The notes under the pieces are model-generated. The model did not search any database. It saw only the letters and a program-made list of their open reading frames with translations, and was not told where the DNA came from. Of a DNA stretch of 41,319 nt, positions 1-7,232 are shown one piece after another. The translations under genes were made by a program, and so were the position numbers. The DNA is taken from positions 1 to 41,319 of the forward strand of contig NZ_KB890647.1 in NCBI RefSeq assembly GCF_000373185.1, read 5' to 3'. The stretch is from Segatella paludivivens DSM 17968 = JCM 13650. GTDB taxonomy: Bacteria > Bacteroidota > Bacteroidia > Bacteroidales > Bacteroidaceae. Positions within the stretch are counted from its first letter, which is position 1, and every line of letters starts with the position of its first letter.

Positions 1-280
1 GATTACAAAGACCAAAGGTGTGTTTCCTAGTGATGCAGCATTGGAGAAATTAGTGTATCTGGCATACCGAAATATAAAGAAGAAATGGATAAGACCATTG
101 GTAAATTGGGGACAGAGTGCGCAACAACTAGCTATAAAATTTGGTGATAGGTTTCAGATTATGTAACTTTGCTGCCGTGATTTTCTCCTCATCTGTGAAA
201 TGCGATTAAAAATCGCATCCCCCATCTGAGGTTAAGGACTAAAGAAATCAGATACTATGACACAGTTCAGTTGACGTACC
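1..280 (+). mobile_element. Right end of an IS256-family insertion sequence (partial)
   Basis: The window opens inside an insertion sequence. It contains the last 54 codons of a mutator-type transposase (2-166). About 95 nt of non-coding tail follow, with a perfect hairpin at 200-218 (ATGCGATT, AAA, AATCGCAT). Positions 260-279 read, on the minus strand, GTACGTCAACTGAACTGTGT, which resembles the inverted terminal repeat of IS256-family elements. The exact outer boundary (somewhere about 270-285) is inferred, because the left end and the target duplication are outside the window. The element ends directly against a MarR-like gene. Confidence 0.65.
2..166 (+). CDS. IS256-family (mutator-type) transposase, C-terminal fragment
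   Basis: An open frame enters from the left edge and stops at TAA 164-166. Its 54 residues contain the motif series FPSDAALEKLVYLAYRNI, then KKWIRPLVNWGQ and a final FGDRF. This is the characteristic C-terminal end of IS256/mutator transposases (DDE recombinases that cut and paste the element). The catalytic DDE residues lie upstream of the window, so activity cannot be judged. Family assignment is by recognition of the C-terminal pattern only. Confidence 0.75.
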   Translation: MTKTKGVFPSDAALEKLVYLAYRNIKKKWIRPLVNWGQSAQQLAIKFGDRFQIM

Positions 281-288
281 CAAACAAG

Positions 289-645
289 ATGGAAACATTA
301 TGTAAAATAAGAGAAATAAATAGAGCCGTAGCAGCATTTGAAGCTGAGATGGAAAAAACATATAACTTATGTCTCAATGAAGGCATGTTATTATGTTGTC
401 TATCAAAAACCTCGAAACTTTCATCTGGTGAAATCGCCGACTCTCTTGGATTGACAACATCTAACACATCCAAAGTTATTAAGTCTGTAGAAAATAAAGG
501 CATGATCAAACGTGTTATTGGAAATACAGACAAGCGACAAATGTATTTTTCATTGACACCTAAGGGCAAAAAGGCTCTATCAGTAATTAATTGTGAGAAC
601 ATTAAGTTACCTGATTTACTCAAAGATATTTTAAATAAAGAATAG
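289..645 (+). CDS. MarR-like winged-helix transcriptional regulator
   Basis: The product is about 118 residues with a MarR-type winged helix-turn-helix. An N-terminal helix is followed by the helix pair SSGEIADSLGLTTSNTSKVI (recognition helix) and the wing KRVIGNTDKRQMYFSLTPKG. Such proteins are usually dimeric repressors that respond to a ligand or redox signal; the target is not evident here. I start at ATG 289. The longer frame from TTG 271 would begin inside the presumed IS256 terminal repeat. No Shine-Dalgarno or TAnnTTTG box is visible between the IS end and the ATG, so the IS may have removed or replaced the native promoter. The short N-terminus compared with classical MarR (about 140 aa) also fits 5' damage. 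A terminator follows at once, so the gene is monocistronic. Confidence 0.75.
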   Translation: METLCKIREINRAVAAFEAEMEKTYNLCLNEGMLLCCLSKTSKLSSGEIADSLGLTTSNTSKVIKSVENKGMIKRVIGNTDKRQMYFSLTPKGKKALSVINCENIKLPDLLKDILNKE

Positions 646-667
646 AAGATAAATCATACAAATAATG

Positions 668-708
668 AAAGTCAGACAGAGTTATTATATCTGTCTGACT
701 TTTTTTTG
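668..708 (+). terminator. Rho-independent terminator of the MarR-like gene
   Basis: An inverted repeat of AAAGTCAGACAG (668-679) and CTGTCTGACTTT (691-702), with an 11-nt loop, runs directly into eight or more T residues. It lies about 20 nt after the MarR-like stop codon. Confidence 0.9.
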
Positions 709-761
709 TTGTTAACAGATCTAAGGCATAGGCTATCAAATAAAAGTCTATGTATCCATTT

Positions 762-826
762 AGTGATATGGCCCTTATCACTCGCTATTGCTTCGTAAAC
801 TGCAGAGTGATAAGGCCCTTATTACT
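762..826. repeat. Two near-palindromic 21-bp repeats, 44-bp period
   Basis: The 21-mers at 762-782 and 806-826 share 19 of 21 bases (AGTGATWWGGCCCTTATYACT pattern), and each is close to self-complementary. The core TGATATGGCTCTTAT recurs at 1086-1100 with one change. Paired dyads at a fixed spacing suggest either a protein-binding site or the remains of a small palindromic repeat family. Confidence 0.5.
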
Positions 827-1138
827 ATCTTGTATTTCGAAAATAAAAATACAGAGTTCGTTATGTTTATGTGCTTTATTACTTTTTTATAAAGCTTCAT
901 ATACAATACCATTCTACTATTGTACTTACTCTTATTTCTGTTTCTATTATCAAACGTATCTATTCCTACGACATAAAGTTTCCATCGTATCGATCAAACG
1001 TTTTTAATTTATTGGAGAAATGTTTTAGAAATACTTATAAGCATATAATTTTTACTTTATTATATTTTAGGCCATTTGCATTATATGATATGGCTCTTAT
1101 GAAATAATAGATTTTTTGGTCAAAAAAGGTGGATGACA

Positions 1139-1207
1139 GTGGAGGTACACCTCCACGGGTTAACAAACTATTATATAATAATTTACATATAAAGTGGAGT
1201 TTTTTTG
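1139..1207 (+). other. Attenuator-like competing hairpins with T-run
   Basis: GTGGAGGT (1139-1146) pairs perfectly with ACCTCCAC (1149-1156). The CTCCAC part (1151-1156) can instead pair with GTGGAG at 1194-1199, which is followed by seven T. Mutually exclusive pairings ending in a T-run are the design of transcription attenuators. No plus-strand gene follows, so it may be a relic or an end piece of a mobile repeat. Confidence 0.35.
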
Positions 1208-1415
1208 TTGTTATAAACATTTTAGTATTTTTATTTTTTTGAGTTTCAATTACTAGTGGGAACGTAATAAAAAATCATAACAACAAAATTTCAAAATTCT
1301 AATGTGCTGTGAACTTTAATATATATTGCTTTTTCTTTTAGCTGATAATAAGGGAATCATGACTGACACAAGATATATAAATAGGTGGCGGTGATACAAC
1401 CCTTACTAAACTATA

Positions 1416-1450
1416 AATAAAAAAGGGAAGTCAGTTTTTACTGACTTCCC
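1416..1450 (-). terminator. Terminator of the glycogen operon
   Basis: A perfect 11-bp stem, GGGAAGTCAGT (1425-1435) with ACTGACTTCCC (1440-1450) and a TTTT loop, is followed on the minus strand by a T-rich tract (complement of 1416-1424). It lies about 100 nt beyond the GH57 stop. A second imperfect hairpin (AGCTCA 1482-1487 with TGAGCT 1507-1512, inner TTGGG/CCCAA) sits between the stop codon and this terminator. Confidence 0.9.
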
Positions 1451-1547
1451 ATCTCAAAATAATTATCACTATAAAATAATAAGCTCATATTGGGAATAAG
1501 CCCAACTGAGCTACGACGAAATCATCACATCAGAGTAATTATATATA

Positions 1548-2996
1548 TTACTCTTTAGAAGAATTCGTAACAGGCTCCTTCCCGACTTTCTTCGTTGCAG
1601 ATTTCTTTGCCGCAGACTTCTTGGTAGTATCTTTCTTTGGAGTACCTTTTTTTGTAGTACACTTCCCTTCTACCTGTTCACGGAACTTATCGCCTTCAGT
1701 CTCAATCTTTTCAATCTTAGCCTGAAGACGAGAAATCTCCTTATCCTTCATCTCAATTTCATCACCTTGATTCTTGATCGTTGTGAGCAAGCCTTCAAGT
1801 TCGTCATTATCAATGTCGGTAGAATAGAGATTGTTGACACGATTGATGAAATCACCAAGGATATTCATATAGTTTGTGAAGGCATCAAAAGGACTGCTAT
1901 AGATGCCACGATCAACACCAACAACAGCAGGCTTCGTCGTCATAAAGCGGAAGTTGTTGCTAGCCTGCAAATAATCCCAATCCTGATTTATACGAGGATC
2001 GTTAGCTATACGTACACGATCGGCAACACTATACAACTTATTGAAAGCCTCACGCTGCATAGGATTACCTAGCCATGAACTAACATCACGCTCTTCATCA
2101 GTCCAACTAAGCGTGTCTGGTACATTAAGCGAATCGACAGCCTTTACATTTTCACAAATCTCTGTCGGCGTAGAGAATGTTATATTTTTAGCTTTAGCAC
2201 AAGCAGGCAAAGCCTTAAAGAATTCAAGGATATTGCTAGACAAAGGCTGAGCTATACCAAGAGCAGAAAGTTCCATAAATATGTTTACTACCTGTTCCTC
2301 TTGAGGTAACCCTGCAATACGATTGATATAAGTATCAGCAAACAATGGATAGCCACTCCAGTCCTTATTGCTGAAACGAAGTGAAATGTCATCGCTGAAA
2401 TTTATATCACGCAACAGAAGTTTCAAGTTTGGAGCCAACTCACTAGTATATAAATAATGTGGAGACTTCCAACCTAATACATGCTTTGCGCCCTCAGTGA
2501 GCATACCTTTGAATCCCATCTGAGAAACCTTCAGTCCGATATCATCACTATAAATAAGCGACGAGTTACGCAGCACCTTTGGATACTGTCCAAAATACTC
2601 ATTCATCTTTGCGCACTGTCGCTTCACCTCCTCGGCAAATCCATCCTCGTTTACAAGTGAAGACAGACCATGTGAATAAGGTTCGGCAATAAATTCAACG
2701 CAGCCAGTATTATTGAGTTCCTGTAACTTTTCCAAGACTTGTGGAGCATGCATCTCTAACTGTTCTACGCCTACACCACTAAGAGAGAAAGCTACCTTGA
2801 AATAATCGCCATTAGCCTTGATCATATCAAGCAACGCATTGAGCGCAGGCATATATGAACGCTCTGTAATCTCTGTAATGGTTCTTTCATTCTCGTAATC
2901 ATCATAATAATAATGATCAGTACCGATATCAAAGAAACGATATCTTTTCAGATGTAGAATCTGATGTATTTCGAAATATAAACAAATTGTCTTCAT
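1548..2996 (-). CDS. GH57 family glycoside hydrolase (alpha-amylase-like), glycogen cluster
   Basis: The product is 482 aa. The N-terminal two-thirds match family GH57, retaining alpha-glucan-active enzymes with a (beta/alpha)7 barrel. Visible marks are FEIHQ near residue 8-12, EPYSHGL at 105-111, and GMLTEG around 164-169 with the likely nucleophile Glu168; Asp221 (FADTY) is a candidate acid/base. There is no signal peptide, so it should act in the cytoplasm on glycogen or maltodextrins. A coiled-coil segment (about 405-445) and a lysine/threonine/alanine-rich tail (about 448-472) resembling histone H1 repeats extend beyond the catalytic part. The gene is last in the operon, 39 nt after the glycogen synthase-like gene, an order known from Bacteroides. 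Whether it hydrolyses or branches glycogen cannot be read from sequence. Confidence 0.85.
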   Translation of the reverse strand: MKTICLYFEIHQILHLKRYRFFDIGTDHYYYDDYENERTITEITERSYMPALNALLDMIKANGDYFKVAFSLSGVGVEQLEMHAPQVLEKLQELNNTGCVEFIAEPYSHGLSSLVNEDGFAEEVKRQCAKMNEYFGQYPKVLRNSSLIYSDDIGLKVSQMGFKGMLTEGAKHVLGWKSPHYLYTSELAPNLKLLLRDINFSDDISLRFSNKDWSGYPLFADTYINRIAGLPQEEQVVNIFMELSALGIAQPLSSNILEFFKALPACAKAKNITFSTPTEICENVKAVDSLNVPDTLSWTDEERDVSSWLGNPMQREAFNKLYSVADRVRIANDPRINQDWDYLQASNNFRFMTTKPAVVGVDRGIYSSPFDAFTNYMNILGDFINRVNNLYSTDIDNDELEGLLTTIKNQGDEIEMKDKEISRLQAKIEKIETEGDKFREQVEGKCTTKKGTPKKDTTKKSAAKKSATKKVGKEPVTNSSKE

Positions 2997-3035
2997 GCTA
3001 TATATACTTTTACTGTTTAACTTTATTTTGTTTAT

Positions 3036-4304
3036 CTAGCGCCACCCCAAAGTGCGTTCATAGAGTTCACGTATCCATAAGCCTACCTTTTCCCAAGTAA
3101 TCTGATCAACTTCATTCTTTCCTTGGACAGAAAGATAATCAAATAGACTCTCGTTGTGGCAGATGCTATAAATGGCATCAGCAAGCGAATTGATGTCCCA
3201 GTAGTCTACCTTTATACAGTTGGTAAGAATTTCGGCACATCCACTCTGTTTTGATATGATGGTAGGTGTTCCGCATTGCATAGCTTCAAGCGGAGATATA
3301 CCAAAAGGCTCACTCACAGAAGGCATTACATAAACATCAGAATCCTTAAGACATTCATATACCTGTTTTCCACGCATAAAGCCAGGGAAGTGGAAACGAT
3401 CTGCAATTCCTCTTTCTGCTGCAAGATAAATCATCTGATCCATCATGTCACCCGAACCAGCCATACAGAAACGTACATTGCGAGTGCGATGAAGAACCAT
3501 ATTTGCAGCCTCAACAAAATACTCTGGTCCTTTCTGCATTGTAAGTCGTCCCAGGAAAGTTACAACTTTCTCCTTACCCTTATGATCTGGGCGTGGAATA
3601 TCCTGCAATTCTTTCTCTAACGGATACACCGCATTATGAACCGTGAACACTTTACGTGGGTCCTGATGATATTGATTTATAACTGTCTGGCGTGTGAGTT
3701 CGCTCACACACATGATGCAATCGGCATTATCCATACCGTTTTTTTCTATCCCATACACTGTAGGATTAACGTGTCCACGGCTACGATCAAAGTCTGTTGC
3801 GTGAACATGTATGCACAATGGTTTGCCACTAGCATATTTAGCATGTATACCAGCAGGATAAGTAAGCCAATCGTGAGCGTGAATGATATCAAAATCCATT
3901 GTCCTAGCCACGACTCCGGCAATTACAGAATAATTGTTTATCTCGTCATGAAGGTTAGCAGGATATCCACCAGCGAAATCCATAGCACCCAAATTATTGA
4001 CACCCATATAATTGAAGTCGCCATAGATATGATCACGAAGTTTATAATAAAGCTCCGGTGACATTATGTTACCGATTTTATTCTTTACGTAGTCATAATC
4101 AACATCACGCCAAGCAATCGGCACGCAGTTCATTGCCACAATCTTTGCTGGCGTCTTATCCTCGTCTCCCCAAGGTTTAGGAAGGCATAAAGTTATATCA
4201 ACATCACCTTGGGCATGTAGTCCCTCGGTAATTCCATAATTAGCTGTTGCCAGTCCACCATATACGTGAGGAGGATATTCCCATCCGAACATTAATACTT
4301 TCAT
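3036..4304 (-). CDS. Glycogen synthase-like glycosyltransferase (GT-B fold, GT4/GT5)
   Basis: The 422-aa product begins with the starch/glycogen-synthase-like N-terminus FGWEYPPHVYGGLA, where the GG loop binds the donor. It continues with HAHDW at 142-146, the phosphate-contacting pair R253/K258 in GRLTMQKG, and the E-x7-E motif E332/E340 in SEPFGISPLEA. This is a retaining GT-B enzyme. Next to a debranching enzyme and GH57 it most probably elongates glycogen from a nucleotide-glucose donor. It is shorter than classical GlgA (about 480 aa), which is usual for the Bacteroidetes form, so I do not assign glgA firmly. The start ATG is preceded by a strong Shine-Dalgarno site, rare in this phylum. 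It is the middle gene of the operon, 17 nt after the debranching gene. Confidence 0.85.
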   Translation of the reverse strand: MKVLMFGWEYPPHVYGGLATANYGITEGLHAQGDVDITLCLPKPWGDEDKTPAKIVAMNCVPIAWRDVDYDYVKNKIGNIMSPELYYKLRDHIYGDFNYMGVNNLGAMDFAGGYPANLHDEINNYSVIAGVVARTMDFDIIHAHDWLTYPAGIHAKYASGKPLCIHVHATDFDRSRGHVNPTVYGIEKNGMDNADCIMCVSELTRQTVINQYHQDPRKVFTVHNAVYPLEKELQDIPRPDHKGKEKVVTFLGRLTMQKGPEYFVEAANMVLHRTRNVRFCMAGSGDMMDQMIYLAAERGIADRFHFPGFMRGKQVYECLKDSDVYVMPSVSEPFGISPLEAMQCGTPTIISKQSGCAEILTNCIKVDYWDINSLADAIYSICHNESLFDYLSVQGKNEVDQITWEKVGLWIRELYERTLGWR

Positions 4305-4311
4305 ATTGTAT

Positions 4312-4318
4312 CTCCTCC
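4312..4318 (-). promoter_or_regulatory. Strong Shine-Dalgarno (GGAGGAG) before the glycogen synthase-like gene
   Basis: On the minus strand GGAGGAG sits 7 nt upstream of the ATG (4302-4304). Most genes in this window have no such site, and Bacteroidetes ribosomes are known to use the anti-SD poorly. It is therefore notable and supports this start. Confidence 0.7.
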
Positions 4319-4321
4319 TAT

Positions 4322-6268
4322 TTATTTAAAGTTATACTTTTCAAGAAGCTCGAGAGTACGAAGTATCTCTGCCACATTCATTGCGAATGATATAGCCCCT
4401 CGACCATTGAAAGGTGGATTGCCATCAAAGAGTTCAGGAATAGTACCTATACAGTGATTAAGCATTTCATCTTCATATCCTACCATCTGTCGCTCAATGA
4501 AGCTCAGTCTAGTACGTTTATAGAGTTTAAGGCAGGCTTCCATATAGAAACCTCCAAGCCAAGGCCACGCTGTGCCTTGATGATAAGCATAATCGCGTTG
4601 TGGCTGCGGACCTACATACATAGGATTATATCCTCCACTCTTTGGAGACAGCGAACGCAATCCCTTAGGAGTAAGAAGTTCACGTGTACAGACATCCAAC
4701 ACGCTCTTTTTCTGGTCCTGCTCTAAAGGAGAATAATCCAAGGCAACAGCGAAAATCATATTTGGTCTTACACTCCAGTCCTTGTCATTTCCACCTACAT
4801 AATCAAACAGATAACCATATTCATTCATGAACATATCAAGGAAAGACTTGCGGCATTTTTCAGCCATTTTTTCCAAGTGTTCGGCTTCCTTATTCTTTTT
4901 AGCAAGAATGGCTATTGATGCGCAAAACTTTAGTGCATTATACCATAAAGCATTAAACTCAACAATATATCCAGTACGAGGCACAACAGGTTTGCCATTC
5001 ACAGTAGAGTTCATCCAAGTTACGGCCTTATCAGTACCATTGGTATAGACAAGAGCATTATCCATAATCTTAAGATTAGGATGATTACCTTTTTCTATAA
5101 ACGTCATTATACGCTTCATGAAAGGTCCGTACATCTCTAAGCATTTCTGCATACCGGCTTCCTTTGCATACTGTTGCAGACACCATATAGCCCACAACGG
5201 TACATCAGGCTGTTCCATTTCATAAATCTTTACCGAAAGCGGTTTACCTTCCATAAACTCATCAAGTCCTTTTTGGGCGGTCTTCATCACAAGTTCATAA
5301 TAATACTGCTCTTCAATAGAAAGAGTGAGTCCCGGTAAAGAGATAAACATGTCACGAGCACGGCATTTGAACCATGGATAACCTGCAAGAATATACCTGT
5401 CATCGTTTTTCTCATGAATATGGAATTGATGAGCGGCATTGACTAAACAATGAAAGAAGTTATCTCTTGGCGTACGTTTATCTACCTCGGTATCAAACAG
5501 TTCATTCAAAGTGTCTGTAGAACTTTCAGAAATAGAAGCAGCAAAGACAATGCTTTCGCCTTTCTTTATGTCTAACTCGAAATATCCTGGAACATAAAGA
5601 TCCTCATCAGAGGCATATCCACGTTCCTGCTCCTTTGGATATTCCACACCACGATACCAATCAGGCTTAAACATGAACTCGTTTTCCTTACTGAACTGCA
5701 TAAACAATTCCGGATAACCGGGATACATACAAGTCTTTATTCCATTGTCGACAGACTGATAATCTCTGCTAGCAACGGAATTCTCGTGAGTAAACTGTCT
5801 TACACTGCGAAAAGCAAGGAACGGACGTATTCTTAATATTGTAGAAGAATGGGCATCAACAAGCGTATAGCGAATCAAAATTCTGTCCTCATAATGCTGA
5901 AACACGACTTCCTTTTTCAAGATTACTCCACCTACACGATAAATAGTAGTAGGAACCTTATTGCAATCAAACTCTTTGATATACTTATGTCCCTTTGGAC
6001 TGTAGTTATTACCTTGATACTTATGAAGTCCCATATTAAATTCAGCGCCATGCTGAACCACCGTAACATCCAGTGATGAAAGCAATACATGATTGTCATC
6101 ATCCAGTTCAGGAACCGGAACGACAAGCAGACCATGATACTTCCTGGTATTACAGTCGACAATAGTGGAACAAGAGTAAGCTCCAGAGCGGTTGGTGCGA
6201 AGCAACTCTCTAGGTAATGACTCTTGGAGATTCGTCATCAGAGCTTTTTCAAATTTTAAATAACTCAT
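4322..6268 (-). CDS. Glycogen debranching enzyme (amylo-alpha-1,6-glucosidase type)
   Basis: The 648-aa product has the two-part architecture of archaeal/bacterial glycogen debranching enzymes. An N-terminal beta-rich domain (about 15-240, with TNRSGAYSCSTIVDCNTRKY and HGLLV) is followed by an (alpha/alpha)6 barrel (about 280-645). The barrel carries GYPWFKCRARDMFISLPGLT near 297-317 and YAYHQGTAWPW near 573-584. It removes alpha-1,6 branches from glycogen in the cytoplasm. It is the first gene of a three-gene operon with the synthase-like GT and GH57. Its promoter region is shared back-to-back with a Crp/Fnr-type regulator. The start ATG is well placed about 80 nt behind a good -33/-7 promoter. 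Confidence 0.9.
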   Translation of the reverse strand: MSYLKFEKALMTNLQESLPRELLRTNRSGAYSCSTIVDCNTRKYHGLLVVPVPELDDDNHVLLSSLDVTVVQHGAEFNMGLHKYQGNNYSPKGHKYIKEFDCNKVPTTIYRVGGVILKKEVVFQHYEDRILIRYTLVDAHSSTILRIRPFLAFRSVRQFTHENSVASRDYQSVDNGIKTCMYPGYPELFMQFSKENEFMFKPDWYRGVEYPKEQERGYASDEDLYVPGYFELDIKKGESIVFAASISESSTDTLNELFDTEVDKRTPRDNFFHCLVNAAHQFHIHEKNDDRYILAGYPWFKCRARDMFISLPGLTLSIEEQYYYELVMKTAQKGLDEFMEGKPLSVKIYEMEQPDVPLWAIWCLQQYAKEAGMQKCLEMYGPFMKRIMTFIEKGNHPNLKIMDNALVYTNGTDKAVTWMNSTVNGKPVVPRTGYIVEFNALWYNALKFCASIAILAKKNKEAEHLEKMAEKCRKSFLDMFMNEYGYLFDYVGGNDKDWSVRPNMIFAVALDYSPLEQDQKKSVLDVCTRELLTPKGLRSLSPKSGGYNPMYVGPQPQRDYAYHQGTAWPWLGGFYMEACLKLYKRTRLSFIERQMVGYEDEMLNHCIGTIPELFDGNPPFNGRGAISFAMNVAEILRTLELLEKYNFK

Positions 6269-6349
6269 AGTTCTCTATTAAGGTTTAAAATATTTTATAT
6301 TGTGTTTTGCGAGTATTTACCTTTACATTAGATAAACTCTACATGAGTT

Positions 6350-6380
6350 CAAAGTTAACAAAAAATGTTCAGTCTACAAA
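6350..6380 (-). promoter_or_regulatory. Bacteroidetes-type promoter of the glycogen operon
   Basis: Minus-strand TAACTTTG (6350-6357) matches the -7 consensus TAnnTTTG, and TTTG (6377-6380) lies 19 nt upstream as the -33 box. Transcription would start near 6344, giving a leader of about 75 nt. Confidence 0.75.
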
Positions 6381-6473
6381 TTTAGTGTCAAACTTTTTTT
6401 GTAAAAACGCTTATTTTTATGTTATACAATATATTTTTAGTCAAAATAAATACTCATTTCTAAGTTTTTTTAT

Positions 6474-6481
6474 TAATTTTG
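6474..6481 (+). promoter_or_regulatory. -7 box of the Crp/Fnr-like gene
   Basis: TAATTTTG fits TAnnTTTG and lies 37 nt before the ATG. No clear TTTG is found at -33. The 250-nt divergent region shows no obvious Crp-type palindrome. Confidence 0.5.
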
Positions 6482-6518
6482 CCAAGGTAATATTTATATT
6501 ACATCTCTCTAGATATAT

Positions 6519-7223
6519 ATGGCTTTTAAAAAGGACAACAACAATTCGGCTATAGTTCGAGCCATTTCCGAGCTATGGCAACCGCTTACAGACGAAGAGA
6601 TAAATATTCTCTCCGATGATATCTGTGTCCAAAAATTCAAGAGAAACCAACTAATTTACAAAGACTTTGACGGTCCTACAAGAATGATGTGTCTTGTGCA
6701 GGGCAAGGTAAAGATATTCAAGGTTGGCATAGGTGGACGCAATCAGATTTTAAGAATCATAAAACCAATAGAGTTTTTTGGATTCAGAGCCTATTTTGCA
6801 GATGAAGACTACAAAACTGCTGCTATGGCATTTGAGCCTTCTGTTGTTGCATTCTTTTCAATGCCTGTAATAATGAAACTAATGAAGAGCAACTTTAACA
6901 TTAGTCTGTTCTTCATTAAATACTTATCAAAGCAACTAGGATATAGCGACGATCGTACAGTCAATCTAACCCAAAAACATATACGCGGGCGTCTTGCAGA
7001 ATCACTTATCTTCCTCAAAGAAAGTTATGGTATTGAGGAAGACGGATATACATTAAGCATATACTTAAGTCGTGAAGATTTGGCAAATCTGTCAAACATG
7101 ACTACAAGCAACGCTATCCGCACACTTTCGGCTTTCGCCAACGAAAAACTTATCGCTATTGATGGTAGAAAAATCAAACTCATTAACAGCGACGAGATAT
7201 TAAGAATAAGCCAAATGGGATAA
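6519..7223 (+). CDS. Crp/Fnr family transcriptional regulator
   Basis: The 234-aa product has an N-terminal cyclic-nucleotide-binding-like beta-barrel (about 25-120). A long dimer helix (about 125-150, SNFNISLFFIKYLSKQLG) is followed by a C-terminal winged helix with LSREDLANLSNMTTSNAIRT around 182-201 as the helix-turn-helix. No cysteine cluster for an Fe-S centre is seen, so oxygen sensing like Fnr is unlikely; the ligand is unknown. It is divergent from the glycogen operon and separated by 250 nt, so control of glycogen metabolism is a reasonable inference, not shown. It ends 9 nt before the convergent lipid kinase-like gene. Confidence 0.85.
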   Translation: MAFKKDNNNSAIVRAISELWQPLTDEEINILSDDICVQKFKRNQLIYKDFDGPTRMMCLVQGKVKIFKVGIGGRNQILRIIKPIEFFGFRAYFADEDYKTAAMAFEPSVVAFFSMPVIMKLMKSNFNISLFFIKYLSKQLGYSDDRTVNLTQKHIRGRLAESLIFLKESYGIEEDGYTLSIYLSREDLANLSNMTTSNAIRTLSAFANEKLIAIDGRKIKLINSDEILRISQMG

Positions 7224-7232
7224 TCTATACGA

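Larger units (their letters stand above)
709..1415. other. Gene-free region with repeats and hairpins
   Basis: About 900 nt between the MarR-like gene and the GH57 gene lack a convincing coding frame; the open frames present are low-complexity and AT-driven. The region holds two near-palindromic 21-mers 44 bp apart (762-782 and 806-826), a third partial copy of their core at 1086-1100, and a GC-rich hairpin followed by a competing pairing and T-run (1139-1207). From about 1210 to 1415 I see only AT-rich sequence with no recognisable element. Confidence 0.6.

Noticed and set aside
267..623. Minus-strand open frame of 118 codons
   Set aside because: Antisense to the MarR-like gene, whose helix-turn-helix is clear.
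750..1220. Overlapping short frames in the gene-free region
   Set aside because: AT-driven, rich in Tyr, Phe, Ile and Ser, overlapping in several frames; no family resemblance.
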